Origin: Monomorium pharaonis
Taxonomy: Eukaryota; Arthropoda; Insecta; Hymenoptera; Formicidae
DNA length: 64,000 nt
Direction of reading: 5' to 3'
Assembly (NCBI RefSeq): GCF_013373865.1
Contig: NC_050475.1
Coordinates: 15,377,475 to 15,441,474 of the forward strand
This document shows, piece by piece, positions 19,201 to 34,487 of the stretch. How positions within the stretch are numbered: position 1 is the stretch's first letter; every line of letters starts with the position of its first letter. Position numbers and translations under genes: made by a program. Under the pieces are notes generated by a model, which did not search any database, was not told the DNA's origin, and saw only the letters and a program-made list of their open reading frames with translations.

Positions 19201-22200
19201 GTGTATACAGCGATGCCATATTGGAAACTGATTAACCGGTTGGATATTATTGAAGTGTTCTCCATCTTGATTACGCGAGGCATTGACGAATAGCGGACAC
19301 ATTTCCGATGGACGTCCCACCTGAGATCAAAGTTAATTCGGGTTGTCATGGTAACGTCTAATTTCGAGTATCATGGATTATTGGGGGCTATTAATAAAAT
19401 GTTGATCGTCGCCGAGTACACGCGATTATTCGCCACTGTGGTGGTCCTTCCGGTGGAATGACATATTCGTGCCGTTTTGTGGACGGGCTTCGTACATTAA
19501 CACGGATAATTAATTAACGTTATCAGAAATATAGGTTAAATTAATTGCATACACAGTCGATGTTAGGAAATATCGTTAATTGCATCGCGTGATTCTTTCG
19601 CGCCGCCGATAACGATAGTTGATCGATTATCAGATTGAAAGTGAAATAAAGACGCTGCTTTATGCTCCAGCAAACGGCTTTATTTAAAAATGTTCTATTC
19701 TGCGCGGGTTATTGAATAATTTATATTTAAATAAGATTTTAAGTTACAATGCAAACATATACAAAATATCATATTTTATATTCATGTTGAAAATTATAAA
19801 TGTTAATTTATACATATAAAGGAAAGGTACAGTTTCTTAAATTGGAACTCTCTTATTTTTCGGAAACTAAACATTGCACCATATGAATACCGATAAAAAT
19901 ATGATCTGATGATGGTTAGTTAATTAAAGAAATAAAATTCCATATTTCATACATTCATATTTTTTTCTATACAAAATCTGCTAAAAACGAATTCGTCAAA
20001 AGTTAAAGTTATATGTGCACGCTTCTGTTTTTTGGACAACCCTAACGGAATAACACTGAATCTGTAGGACTACGTAATACATAATAAGATGTATAAATCA
20101 ATAAAATGTAACATTAATACTTCGATTGTATACAAATTCTAAATTAGGCGTCCGTTTCGTCAAATGACCTTTTTAACATGTGTCATGAAAACATTAATTA
20201 TTAAAAAATACGAAACAGTACAAAAATTACTATACTATTTAATAGAAGATACTTTCTAATTTGTATTTATGTTCTCAACATTGTTTTTTCTAATCATTAT
20301 TTAAGAATTATCGTCCAAAAACAAAATGGTGTTCTAAATTCAGTGCCTTTCCCCTATTAATACAGTATCTAAAGATAACGTGTATATACATCTAATTATA
20401 TCTTAATATTCGCGAATTTGCGTAGCTATACAGCTACTGCCATTGATCGCATTAACAATCTGTCGCTCTGCATCCTAAAATGCATCGTATTCCAGAGCGG
20501 AGTTTGGTGGACAAACCCACGATAGCGGTAATCGACAATTCGCCATTATTTCGAATGTGAAAGCCTCTACTCGGTATTCTTGTCGACTGAAGCTCGCGAT
20601 TAACAGAGATCCTGATTTTGGTCCAGCAAACCATTAAACGTACGTTTAGGCAAACTCAAATTTTGTATTGTACCGAAAAGTGAAGCTAAGATAAACTGAA
20701 GTAGTGTTTCTAGATTAGCTACGCAATAATCAAATTTCAACAATGAATCTTGTCAGAGACAGCGAATCAAGAACGATTGTTTACAACTAAACATTTTTTC
20801 AAACACACATTACTTAAAATTATAAGTGATACACGAGAAAATGCTATTTCCAGGAAAATTCTCTTTGTCTCTCCCTGAAATTCTCCTTCATTTCGTTTGG
20901 CTTCGCGGTGAACCCCATGATAGTCCAATTTTATCCATTTTACCCGTGTTTGAGAACGTCATTGTCGCGTCTTTTTTATCGTTTCTCTATTCGCCGCCAA
21001 ACGGCGCGGCGTATCGCGAAAGCCCGCACAAGTCGCGTTTGTGCCGGAGGATACGACCGATTCGCCCCATCGACCAATATTGTCATATGGGAAATGAACG
21101 GCCGTGCGTTGAATAAACATGCGGTTGTTGCCGTCGCCGACCGTACTTGAAGCTATTCGCGAGCACGCACATGCAAATGCCAACGCCCGCCTGCGAACAC
21201 GGAGAGATCGCCCGCTGGCGGTCCCTCCGTCGAAATGCCAGATTTCTCGAGATTTTCAACAGTCATTTTGCAAAGAAAATGTCTTCTTTTTATTAAGTTT
21301 AGCAAGTGTCCTTTTTTTCCTTATGACTCTCATTTTTAAATCATCTAAATGAACGATTCGAACCAACGGGGAAGAGCGATCGATTTTACGAGTAAGAAAT
21401 AATACGTAAATAATAAATTACCCCTTTAAAGGAGGACGATTTTGCTTTGCCGTTATCCGACGCTGTCGTCGAATCTTCCTCCTTTCCCTTCCAGATTCTC
21501 ATGATTATGAGGATTCATGCATTCACTCGCTTCTACCACGGCTCAACACACTCGCGAGAACGCGGTTAATTGCGATCGCGCGCGAGCTAATTATCAAGAT
21601 ACGACGATCGCGCGACATTTCATTACGGTATTCCGAAATTATGATTAATTAAGACGCGAAAAGTAACCATCCGCGGCACGCTCGGTCGCTTGAAAACAGA
21701 AGCACTGTTCAACGTGTTGAGTGTTTGTCATATGTACGCAGGTCTTCTCGACTCGTGGCAGATTTTTTATTATTAACACGATCATTGTAACAAAAGCGAT
21801 CGTCACATCTATGTCCACCATCGTCAGAATATTTCCTCGAAATATTTCCGTCCGTCACTCTCTGAACAAATGTTTTTTTGTTACACGTGCGTCGAAAACG
21901 GTCCATTTCGTGGTCCTCTAGCGGCCGAAAAATCGCTGATTGTGCACGGACAGTTTTCTCCCAAAAGTAACTCTTTCTCCCACCGATCAACCGTGTGGAA
22001 AAGTCGTGCAGAAATCACTTCCGCACGGCTATCCCCCCTAAATCCCGCACGCAAGGTATGAGTTCGAATAAAGAGTTTCTCACGAATTGTTAATTACGCG
22101 GATCGATAGATCGTTCGTGTAGTGGTCGTAAATATATAATAACGTCTCGTCGCCGTCGTGTCCCGGGGGATAATGCGACGATGGCACGAAGCGACACGCG

Positions 22201-23233
22201 TCACGTTCATCCACAGCTTCGCCTGTTGGAAATGATAGCGCGGCGACCTTGTGTGACGCGGAGCGTCTACAAAACACTGCGCTAGAAAAATAAACATCAA
22301 GGCCGCTCGCAAACCGACCTGTTATCGTTCTGAAATATTTAATATTCGACAAAACAAATTCACGCCGAATATTCAGGTGCTCATGTCAATTCCGATAGAC
22401 CATCGAAAAATCTAACGTCTGAAGAATAAAAAACCAAATCGAGAAAAAGTAAGTAATAAAAATTCTTTATTCACTTCAGCAGTGCAATGCCAAGAAGGGG
22501 GGGGGGAGAAAGTAAGTATATAATGATTAAAAAATATTAATCTTATTTTAGGTCGAATTTTTGCATTTCAAGAAGAAATAAATTATTGAGTTTTTTATTG
22601 GAAATAGAATTTGTGCTTTCCCGTACAGGTTCCGCAAAAAAAGTATTGTTACAATATTTAAAATAATTTGTCACACGTGGACGACGTACATATTTTTGTC
22701 TTACCCAGGAATTGACATTTATCGCGCAAAGAGAAGAGCGTCTTTTGGACGCCAATTGGAGGAAGCTTAAAACGGAACATATTGATGGAGAGCCAAACGG
22801 GGCTTGGCGAACGTAAGGCATTTCGTAAGCATCGGCTCGTAATGGCCGATGCGACATTTATGATGCCATATAAGCTGCAGTTATGGCAGTCTGTCCCGAC
22901 AGACGTAGATTAGACGTTTCACTAAACTACGTCGTCGTTCTGGGAACGCGACTGTTTCAAATGCCGATTATTTTAACAGACGGGCAAACGCGTACCAGAT
23001 GGGTTTTACCGGGTTACGATAGCGTTGAATATATTCCCCCGTATTCGTATAATATGCTCTTAACAAATAAATACGGCGGCCGTAAAAACGTTCGCGTCAC
23101 CGCGCTGTGCAATATTAGATGGGTAATAACGCGAATGTAATCGCGACAGCGGATATTTCGGCGACAGCTTAAACTTGTTTATCACCGCATTACTTTGGTG
23201 ATCGCGTTTATTAATTACATCCGGCTTTAGGAG

Positions 23234-23264
<31 letters not shown>

Positions 23265-26200
23265 CAATTGCGAAGAATATATTGAAATTATAAAACATGC
23301 ATTTTATTCAAGCAAACGAAAATTTCCGTGAAACTGTCGCGGTATCGCGCCATGAGGAAGACTCGGAAAATCGGCGGTGGGCGAAGGTACGAAGAGTGCG
23401 AAGTTCAATAAACGAACCTATTCAGTCGCTTATCTCGCGCAACTTGTAGGCACACCGAGCCGCACAATATGGTCCGCTGTTTCTAGCGAGGGCACATAGG
23501 TGCCGGTCTCGCGGGTGCGTCAGTCCCAATGGGTGCACCGCATGTACGAAGCCTGTCTCCTCTATTTGTTCGTAGAACCGGCGGAATAATGCTCGCTCGC
23601 GATATAACCGAAGTCGTGGTTCTCAACTCCCGCGGGAGGGCCGAGAATAGTTTTGCTAAACGGCGGGGTGTTCGAGTGAAATTTGAGTTTGCTACTTGAT
23701 TTTTCGAACGATTGCCACTCTAATGAAAGTGAGAAAATGAAACTTGCGCAATTTTCGAGTGATCCTTCACCCTACGAGATTCAGGCTCTCAGGATCTGAA
23801 AGTTCGGACGCCACTTGTCAGACGTAATTGTGCGCGTGGTTACAATTAGGCTCGATAATTCGAGTATTCGGCAACTCGGGATTCGCTCGGCGTTCCCGGC
23901 TGACGGGAGTAAAGTGACGGGGTGTCATTAGCTCGTGTAACACCGGCGCGGCGTGCGAAATGGCCATCCCTGCGAACGTGTGGGCGCGGGGCGTCCGTGT
24001 GCATCGCTTCCGAGAGTGCGGCTGTGTGGAAGTGCGTGCCCGCGCGATTCGCCCGCGATACGCACTATTATCGCTAATGTATGCGGCTCGCGTGCGCGCG
24101 AACTTACACCGACGCGAAGTCGGTTATCAATCATCGTTGAAGGAGGGAATACGTGCCAACAATGCCGAACAATGGAGTATTCCGAGACCGAGGCGCGCAC
24201 AATATCGACGTTCGCTCGCTCGCTCGCTCGTCGTCACGCGAATTCAGCAAATGTTTTCGAATGTTGTCGGGCGCGTGAGCTTTTTGCTCGACGGGCGGCC
24301 CGCTTGCTCCCCCCCCCCCCCCCCGCCGCCCTCTCACCGTTTGGTATTCAAACGTATTGGAAATTACGTTTGCATCGTCTTTTTTGGGGCAGCTTCTTTT
24401 CTCTTGCGCTTCTCCCGCGCTTCTCGCAACCGTTTTCTCTCGTCGGTTTCTTTGTTTCCCCTCGCCGCGTTGTAAAATACGTTTAGACGGCAAGGGACAA
24501 AATTTCCGCACTTGCGGCGGGAGGATTTAATTTGTCTTTGCGGTCGACGATGCAGAGAAGGAGAAGAAAAAATACAATCGTCTGCGGCGCGGCGCACCGC
24601 GCCACGTTCGAGTGACGTAATTTCTACGATACGAGGTTACGAAGTTTTTTCCAAGTGGTTCTTCATCGCCGTCTCTCGAGATAGTTTCGGATTTTTTTTT
24701 TTGTGTTTCTTTCGCAATCCGCCCGCGAAACACAAGCTGTTGGCGTTAGGTCATTCGCGGACAAGCGTTCGCGTGAAAATCGCAAGGTGTTCCGATACAC
24801 AAGCTCGACGAGGCGCTCACAAACGCGCCTTTTGCCGCGCGTTCTAAAAGAGCTGCGTGCGGCCCGTAATCGATATTACCATCTAGCATGATTCGTCATT
24901 AATGTAATTACGGGCCTCCATCGTAAAGCCAGGCAGACCCACGTTGATCAAATTTCCAATATTCGAAACATTATACCTTCCGATCGGATTACCGTGTCGC
25001 GTAGATTTGGAATTACGAATTGATTTGATAACGAATAGATTCGCCTGCAGGTATCCATTTTGGAAATATGCACCATCGTTGGTTAAGCTGCCTGGGAAAT
25101 TGAGTTTTGTTTAGAGTCGCGTCAAAGGGAGAGCGCGCGCGCGCGGGAGAGATCTATTTTCACGTGGTAAATAACGTAACGGTTATCGAATCAAAAATTT
25201 CAAAGTTCACCCTCGTACCGTTAGTGGTGGGGAAGAAAGGTTACGCGAAAGGTTACGCGAAATTTATAAAACGGGTTTTAATTGGCTGGCTCTCCCGCAA
25301 CGTATTCTCCTGAAGACGAGAGATGGTATATATAGTTAGTACAGTGTCGTTGCGGCGACATGCTGTCGTAAAGATTCACTTCGCAATAAATTGCTTCGTG
25401 TAAGTCCGCCGAATCTCTCTCTCTCTTCGTGGAGGGGAGGGGGAAAGCCGCATCATTTCGGTGCCGCAATACCGTCCGGTTTCGATGCGACACCGCAAAT
25501 TTAGCTGCGCAAATCTCATTTGCAAAATTGTGCAAATGTCACCGTGGAAGGCGCATTTGCGGACTCAATCGAGTTATCGGATTACCATAATTCGTCACCG
25601 GACTTTTGTCATATATCTAACGTTAAATGCGAATGATATTCATATCGTGCGCGCAGGAAAATCTAGAAGTCACGCTCACTCATTTACCTCCTCCCCCCCC
25701 ACACACACACACAACAGTGTTGGGCAGTGTTGAATGAAACCTGGTAATCTTGAATCCGGAATTCGCGCTGGATCTCGCGGGTAACCGCGCGAGGCGTGAA
25801 GAACCGCTCCTTAAATTCGCGCCGACGAGAGACGATCATTCTTTGTCCCGCATTTTCCCGCGCCATTAATTAACGCCGGATTAATAACGGTAATGCACCT
25901 GCCGCACGCACGTTTAAAGCGTGATGCGTGATTTCGGAACGATGGATTCTCCTGGCGTCTTCCGCAGATTTATCTGCGTGAGGGGAAAAAATTACTCGAA
26001 CGCGGGGGGGGGGGAGGGGACGAAGACCCGTGTGTACCGTGAGTCACGCACGGGGGCGAGATACCCTTTAACACGAAAGGAGGAATACGACAAATGGATG
26101 GGAAAAAGTAACGGAGATTCTATCTCGCGGACGATATTTATCGATTCGCTTGATGGCACGGTCTGTTCCTATTATATTTAGATCGTGCCGTTCTCTCTCT

Positions 26201-28127
26201 CTCTCTTTTTCTCTTCACATTTGCCAATTATATTCTTATCTCCAATGTCACTCTCATTACTATTACTCTTTGTTTTTGTTACTCTTTATATTTGCATTAC
26301 TTTTTATAATCGTACGTTATTTTGTTTATATTGTTACTTTGTACACTTATTACCTGTACTTAATATCTGTTTTTACTGCTATATTGTAATTTTCTGTTCA
26401 TCCTGGTTCTTAGAGGGCTCGCCCTAGAATTGCAATGAACGCTCAGTCAGTCAGTCAGTCTTCATTCAGAACTATAGTGTATTTTTCTTTTAACGCGTCG
26501 TCGGGGGGTGGGGCAAAGGGAGGTGAGGGAGGGGGAACAAAGCACAAACGGGCGACTTTAAGGTCACGCGATATTGTCGATACCATGTATGCCGCGCGTG
26601 AGACAACGGCGAGGTGTGGTGGCCGACACACGAGCCAGGTCGATACGCGATAATATTGGTCGTTTTACTCTTTATCGCACACAAATTGCATCGTTATTAT
26701 CGGTAATGTTATCATTTGTGGCGAACTCGACGGCTCGTAAGTGTATTTTGTATTCCGCGCGAAGTGAAAATTTCACGTCGCCACGACTTCCGTTTTTCCA
26801 CGAAAAAAAAAGTCGTTTCACTTCCTGCCGTTTTACTGTCACTTCCCAACGGATTCCTTCGAGCTTTCAATAAGACCGACTTCGAAATTCGTCGAAGAAT
26901 ATTAATAACGGGGCAAGAAATACGCGGCGAAAGACGTTCTGTGTGCAAGTCCTTCCCCCCCCCTTTTTTTTTAGCCTTATGTTTCGTTACATTCGGTAAT
27001 GATCTCATTATCGAAGGACGCTTGCAGCTTTCGTTTTTAAACGAAAGAGACCCGGCGGCGACCTTCCTTCGGCCAACAGAGCGTGATATATCGTCCAAGT
27101 TTTAATGAAGGCTATTCTAATTCCGCCATCTGCGCGGAATAAAAATTAAAACTTGCGCCAAAACGTCAGGACCGACGACGGCTATAATCGAATTGTCGTG
27201 GAAAGTTTCAGCTTTCGCGCGTAACCAGATTTATTTCGCGGAATATCCGTGACTAAGGGCGCCGATATATGATTCAATTTAATATCCGATATCCAATTTA
27301 AATCGTAACGTACATACGGATTAAAACGGGCATATTGCCCGCGAAAAATTGCGTTCACCCCTTCCTTCCCTCCTCCCCCGCCCCCCTCGCCGGACCGACG
27401 CGGCGGCAACGCTCCGTGCGACTGTTTACGAAGGAAAAAGGAGGAAGAATGCAAAAAGCTTGTTATCACCGCGCAACCAAGTTCGTGATTAATTCGCGCC
27501 GTAAATGATGACGCGCGCCGCACTTAAAAAAAAATATATATATATATATATAATCTGCGCGCCACCCTCGCGTTGCCGGGGGGCATTCTATATGCCTGTC
27601 ACAGCTTTGAAAGACACACCTTACGCTTGCAGCTTAACGCTTTGCACTCCGGGCCGTCGTTTTATTTCGCGCGCGCGACACGATTTCGTCGCGAATAAGA
27701 TTACCGGCAACAGTAATTATTCGGATATTACCTGCCTTCCGTTCTTTTTTTTTTCTTTTTTTTTAATATGTGCGTCAGTCTCTCTGCAGCAGCGCTTTCC
27801 CAGTCGGACGAATTTTCGGGACGCGATTTCACCGGCCGCGCGAAATATGTGAGATATCTCGAATTTGCCTGCTACGGTTGTTTATGCGTCTGGGTCAAAG
27901 CGTCAAAATACACGGAAAATACGTTCCGGGTAGGCGGTGTTTGAACGGCGCGAAGTTTTGGCGAAATCGTTATGTCGGTAAGTCAAACAGCGACCGAGCA
28001 CGAAGCCATCGCTGTGGTTGGGCGAAGTTGGCGATGGTCCCGGCTTACATTTTCGCTGATAGAGATAGAGATAGGAGGAGAAACAGATAGACTGTGGGTG
28101 GGTAGGTATGTATCACGCGAGAAAGAA

Positions 28128-28158
<31 letters not shown>

Positions 28159-30757
28159 AGAGAAATACGAGGCAGCGAGGATCCGAAGCCAGATTCTAGG
28201 ACCACGCTTAGTAAGAGACTCTGACGTGGTGGTTAATTAACTCGCTATACTGTGGCAAGCTGCGCGGGATTGACTTGTCTGCGGCAATTAACGCTCCCGT
28301 AGTTTCCGCAAAAATAGCTTCTCGCAACGTGCGATTTATGGCATGCTCACTCGCGCGACACTCGGTGAATTTCATCGCGAATCATCGCGAGTATCAGGAT
28401 CACCGCGGGTCAAGCGGCCTTTGGGCCAAAATGAAATTCTAATGTACATACCATTTAAAATGAATTTCAAATGTTGTGCTGGTTAAATGAAGAACGCCGG
28501 TCGATTAGTAAAATCGGCTATGTGTTGTCTGGTCTCGACGGAATTAGAAGTGACTGAAATGGTGCCAACCCGTCCTTCCCTTTGAGCACCGTCACCGACG
28601 GTGTCAGATTGTCATTATCTTTCACTGTGAATTATTGTTTGGCCAGGTTGGTAACGCGTCCGTTTAGATTTTCGAACGGCATTCGCAGACGAAACACCAA
28701 TCATTTTCTCGAGAATAGCGGTTAATAATATTGAAAGGAGAATGCGAATCATAGTAGGGGTGTGCAAACTATATTCGAGAATTTCGAATTTAAAAGGCTC
28801 GATCACATAAATTGAACATCTTATATCATCTTATTTAAAGTACATTTAAAATGACTTTATATCACGTTATATTATTTTTCTTACAATGCAGAAGTTTTTT
28901 ATTATCTATTATTTATTTATTAATATACAATCTGATCATAATTATGCTGTTGATTAAAAATTATATACGACTCGATTCAATTGAAAAAAAGCCCTGATTT
29001 TCATATCTTTAGATTAAAGTATTAAAGATTTAATTGCAGAACGTGCAACAATAAACTGTACAAATTAAGTATAAATTTATATAAATGGGATTACAATAAT
29101 TATGATGAAAAACAGAATTAATCGAATGGGTTATTGAGTAATTTGTCGAATTTTATATCTTCAAGCTAGGAGTTGATTACACTTAATTCGTATATATTTA
29201 TGATTCTTTTTCCTACATAAAGTTCTTTGAATCGAAACAGCGCGAGGTCTGTAAAACGATAGAAGAAGCAATGTATAAAGAGAGTGTAAGCAGAGGGTCA
29301 GACAAACGAGTCGATTAATTAACCAGGAGACATACAGCAGATGGTGCGTGCCGTGGAGATCCGAGAAAGGCTGAAAAGGAGAAAGAGTAAACGAAAGAGG
29401 CAGTTGCAGCGTAATTTTTACAGCTCTAAAAACTCTCGAGAATGTTCGAACCGATGATGCTAATTAACAAGAAATGCATAGAAATAAACTATCCTTTATA
29501 CTTATATTTTTTTCTTAATTTTCGAACTAACGTATCACAGTTCTAACGGTTGTCGGAAAAGGAATACATGTGTTCTAAATGAACTCTAATGAGAAACATT
29601 AATGTGGCAATGGAAATGAAAAAAAGTACATTAAATTTTGGGAATTATTCACCGCTTGGATTTTGTTAAAATACGCCACTGGGCGCGACTTAAGTCTCTA
29701 ACACCGACGCCGACGTTCTTAGCGAGCGGGGGAGCGTCATTACTTAATTTAGATTAATTTCAGTTCCCCTTTTACGCTTCTGACTCGTCACTCGCGCAAC
29801 TCAAACTTCTCGCGAGCGTTTCTCGAAAAATTCAGTGACCGGCGTGATGTGTCGGAGAAGATGTGTCGAGACGTTTTGCTTGATAATACGCGATGTTACA
29901 ACACGGCAGAGTCGTTCGACAGCACATATAGATTTTTCTAAATGAAACCTTATTTTAGTTAAATTACAAGACATAACGCTGACGTAACCGGCCGATAAGT
30001 ATCGATTTAAAAGCCTTGAAATTTGTATGCACGCATCCATCTTCATATACAGTGTATAAAGCATCGATATTTCATCGGCTATAAATATCACCAGCGAACA
30101 CCGCTGTATCCGCCGTAGCGCTTAGCACGGTAAATAAGAGAACATTCGTAGAAAACGAATGTCCGATAAATTATCGTACGTTAAAACCTATCGGTGGAGA
30201 AACGTGGCACGGGGGAGAGGGGGGGGAAGAGGGGGCCGGGCGAGATAATATTTCTTTACGTAACGTGCTCTAAATTTCGGCTCGCATGACGCTCGCCACA
30301 ATTACATACACGAATTTGTTGTTATTGCGTGATTGCGGAGCGATTTATTTGACAGACAGTGTGGCAAGATATAATCAGATCCAAAAGCTTAGTAGATATG
30401 AACCTGTCCTCTCTACTCCCTCCGCAACAAGGAATGTGCTGAATGACGATAAAGCGGCTAAGCGTATGTGGTAGAACGTATCTCATTCCACCGTGCAACG
30501 TACCGGTTAAGGCAAGTCTTGCTTCGAATTCAGGTTCACGGTTACCCGATCTGGATAACTGATAACGTACAGCCAAGTCCGGTCGAGTCGAGTCGCCTAA
30601 TCGTTCGCGTCTCACTTAGATTACTTTCGCCGAAGCGTGCACGCGACTTGAACGATATCATTACATTCTAAACTTACTTTCGTTCAAGGTAATGATGACA
30701 GATTACTTGATTGAAACTCTTGCAGAGTATCGTTATAGAGATTAAATAATTATAAAT
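16259..30757. other. Non-genic host DNA
   Basis: No exon or RNA gene that I can support. AT-rich stretches (16260-16500, 19640-20450, 28780-29200) alternate with CpG-rich ones (about 18150-18700 and 23900-24850). Frames of up to 177 residues in the GC-rich parts are arginine/alanine-rich and overlap others on both strands, as expected by chance. Simple repeats: GA (23232-23264, 28121-28148), a C run (24309-24324), GTCA repeats (about 26443-26460) and TA (about 27535-27552). A fragment starting CAGTGTTGGG at 25715 resembles a hAT transposon end, without a visible partner. Confidence 0.55.
23232..23264. repeat. GA microsatellite
   Basis: GA/AG run with one AAAG interruption. Confidence 0.85.
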
Positions 30758-30763
30758 GATTAG

Positions 30764-31214
30764 GCGGAGTTGGGTAAGTTGATGTATTTTTTTTTTTTCA
30801 ATTCAATTAAGTTAAAGTTAATGACTTGTAAATTTAGTTACGCTGAAAGTTACATAAACAAAACACCCAACTCACTTAAAAGTTACGTTAAGATTAAATT
30901 AACTACAGTTAAATTAAAAGTTAATTTTGAAAAGTATTATTTATATCGAATTAGACATTTGTAATTTTTTAAAGTTAGATTGGCATTTCATTTGTAAATT
31001 AAACCGATAAAATAACAAAAAGGATATTATTTTTCACGAAAAAAAATTTTTTTTTTTTTTGGAACTTTTCTTGTTTTACACAGATAAATGTTTAACTTGG
31101 GAAAAAAGTTAATAAGCTAAAGTTTATGTTTTAAAAATAATTAGACCAAGTTAACAATTAACTAAGTTAAGTTAAAAGTTATTAACTTTTTAACTGATTG
31201 TTACTCAACCCTAC
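30764..31214. mobile_element. Candidate 451-bp MITE with GATTAG flanks
   Basis: An AT-rich segment with imperfect 14-bp inverted ends: GCGGAGTTGGGTAA at the left, and GTAGGGTTGAGTAA read inward on the other strand at the right. GATTAG flanks both sides (30758-30763 and 31215-31220). The interior repeats motifs like AGTTAAAGTTAA. No ORF codes for a transposase, so it would be non-autonomous. The family is uncertain. Confidence 0.5.
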
Positions 31215-31755
31215 GATTAGATATTAACGTATCTATATTTCTTGTGAAAGAATTTTTGTAATAATTTTATAAATACGATAAAAGCACTCGACATTTCTAA
31301 TACAAATTCTCTTAAAATTGCATATCTTTATGCTATAAAATATTTGTCCACGAAGATTCTACGAAGAGTGTGTGCATATCAAATTCCAAAAATTGTTGGC
31401 ATTATTCTGTTGTAGATTTAATTTTCTATTTTACTTGATAAATCTGTGTACGTCGCTACATCGCAATGAAACGTTTATGTTAGATGTGTGTGTACCGTAC
31501 ATCGCGTGAAAATAGTACATCGAGTAGAAACTCTACGCGACTTTACGGTCTCGCTAAACAGCTGATTGATTTACGACGATCTACTTAAGATAGATTTTTC
31601 CGGGACCAGGGCGTGAGAAGTGTAATCGCTCGTTCGAGCAAGCTGTTCATCTGAATGATGAACGGTGCCAGTTGTGCCAAGCGCGTCGCCTACATTAAGA
31701 CAATTTGCGCGATCGTGGGTGTTCGTTCTCGTCGAGTTTCTAGACTTCTCTGGCT

Positions 31756-31764
31756 TTCTCTCTC

Positions 31765-31810
<46 letters not shown>

Positions 31811-31818
31811 TCTTTCTC
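31756..31818. repeat. CT microsatellite
   Basis: About 60 bp of CT units with a few interruptions. Confidence 0.9.
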
Positions 31819-32261
31819 CACGCGCCGATTCTCAAGGAAACTTCATACGAAGCCTCAGTCACAAGAGAATCCCTATAGCTTCCATAAAGTTTCCGTGCTG
31901 GTAGCGCTTACGCTTTAAGAATCAATCTGGAATTACGTTGGGGTTGGGAATTATGCCCACAATACTACGATACGCGTCTGGGGACGAAGTCGCGTCCGGG
32001 ATCCACCAGCGACGTGCATGACGTGCGAACTTGCAGCTCGAGCTAACTAAGACCCATAAGTCTTCGTCGAGACTTTACGGTGGCGCGAAAAGGCTTCTTG
32101 GTCAAACGGCGGCCGCGATAAATCTTAATTCGCACGTTGAAACGCGGCGTTTAGCGTTCCACGCCAGGTGAGATATGGCCCACTCGCTGTCTCGCTCTTT
32201 TGCGAGTCGCGAGTGCTGTTTCGGGATTTGAGGCTGCGAGATACACAGACGGAAAATTTGC

Positions 32262-32362
<101 letters not shown>

Positions 32363-33680
32363 CGCTCGTTTTCTGTCCCTAGCTTCTCACGACCTCATTT
32401 GCGAACTTTATTACCGGGCGACATCGATGAAAACGCTTTATTTCCGTTAGATGGCTCGATAGGGTCGAGTAGATTCTCAGGCTTGAATCAGCTGATGATG
32501 ATATGAGTCACCGTTCTATCGACTTTGATAATGCACGTGAGGATTTAAATTGGCACAAAATCTCACTATCAAATTTTATGATAAATCTCGAGTGATATGC
32601 CGATAATCAACATCAATTTTTAGAGGTTTTCGGTTTTTGCACTTTATTATTTTAATAATAAAATCTTAAGGGAGCTCTCTGCTAAGACTGAAGGAATATT
32701 TTTAAAAAATATTTCTTATTATATCTTGTTCTATTAAAATATATACGTACAAATGTGTATATTTGAGATTTGCAAGTGTTATTTTATATTTATTTCTCGA
32801 GCACAAAAACGACGATCGACCTTAAGCACATAGCGTGTTATCGCGAATGGTTCGATAAAACAAGGGGTAATTTGACATAATCGTGTTGTGCCATTAAAAG
32901 ATTAAATTATAGTTGCTTTCTTTCCATACGGTCACGACAGTTTTAGAGCAAACGTTTCAATTTACTCATCACTCGACTTTAATAGCTTGATAAAATAACA
33001 AGCGCAAACTTGTATCGATCATATAGCAGGAAATGGGAAATTACGATCAATCGATTCCGTAACAACTAAAAAGTCGCATAATTGGCACTGATGCGATGCA
33101 TTACAATTATTGTCATCATTATCGTAAACAGGACATTAAAACTGTCATACGAGAAATCGATAAGCAATATTTTCACGCTTAGCACGCGAGAAAAAAAAAC
33201 GTGGCGCGCGTCATGTATATCTCATTCTTTTTTTATATCCCTTATATTTAAACTTTTATTTCTACAAGTTCGCTATATAAGGATATACTCTGATAAACTC
33301 CGGGATGGGAATTAGAGCGAATTAGTACTTTGGCCAAATATTGAATTATGCTAATCGGTATTGGCGCAACGTCGAACTTGAACGTGAAACGTTTTGACTG
33401 GTTCAAAATTCGCCAACACGGACTGTATTCGTGGTCTCGCGTGACCCAGAATTCAAATTCACTGTTTGTTCAAGCAACTTCTGCGAAATTCGCAAATCAG
33501 TTGACTTTATCGCGAAAAATCCGCGACTCGATAAAACATTCTCCCTGGACATTCCGTTCCTGGGCATTCTTGATCCGGTACCGCTCTATTCCCGACGACG
33601 AATTGGGTTTTCGAGCCGGAAAACAAGCCCAAAACGGGGAAGGTAAGCTGCGCCGTCGCTCCCTTTGCTTCTCGAAAGGC

Positions 33681-33730
33681 GAAGGGAAGGGAAGGGAAGG
33701 GATGGGAAGGGATGGGAAGGGATGGGAAGG
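33681..33730. repeat. GAAGG/GATGG minisatellite
   Basis: GAAGG units passing into three GGGATGGGAAGG-like 10-bp units, a purine-only strand apart from the T of each GATGG. Confidence 0.85.
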
Positions 33731-34487
33731 CTCGCCCGTATCCCTCGTCGAAATGGAAAGTAACGATCTGACCCCGTCCCGAGAGAGAACGACCGAGCCT
33801 TCCGCCCTGCGGTATCCTACATTTTTAAACACGTGGTCTTAAGGCCTTCTCTCTCTTCTCCCCCCCCCCCCCGCATTCGTACGTGCCTCCGATGTTGATG
33901 TAAGGTGATCCGGAGAAGGAGGGGAAGGGGAACGACGGGGACGACACACGTACGTATAGGCATACACGAAACCCGTTCACGTGCACGTCCGCGCGATGCA
34001 CAGGTGAGCGTGCAATCGCTCGCTCGCGTCGCGAGTATGCGCGCGCAAAAGATGGCTCGCTCTCGTCCTTTGTGCGCGAGCATGGGATCCTGCGGGTACG
34101 TTCCCATGCAAATACGCAGGGGTCGCACGATCCACCGCTTCCTTTGTCCGGCCCGACGCCACCCGTCGTCCCGCCACATATTCACGTTCGCATCGCACCT
34201 TCGGAGCGAAACTGACGTCTCGAAATACCTGTTGTTCGCGGAGAGAATTAACTGACACCTCTCGCTGCGCTCGCGCGCGCACGCGCGCACGTTCCGAGAG
34301 AGAGAGAGAGAGAGAGAGCTTCGTCAAGGTCTATAACTCCGAGGGTCCATTAACTCTGATATCATTTTCGAATTCTTCCTTAATCCACTCCCTCCTCTAC
34401 GTTGGAAAAAGAACTTGGATTATAATGTGGATAGTAATAAAGTGAAGTGAATTTTGATAAAATAATTTCAGTTAAATGTTTGATTAA

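Noticed and set aside
19108..19349. Possible mariner remnant (CGTTCGGAAAGTAA end with minus-strand frames)
   Set aside because: Only a short end-like string; the translations show no transposase motif that I recognise.
28753..28790. TAGGGGTGTGC, like a transposon terminus
   Set aside because: No inverted partner found downstream or upstream.
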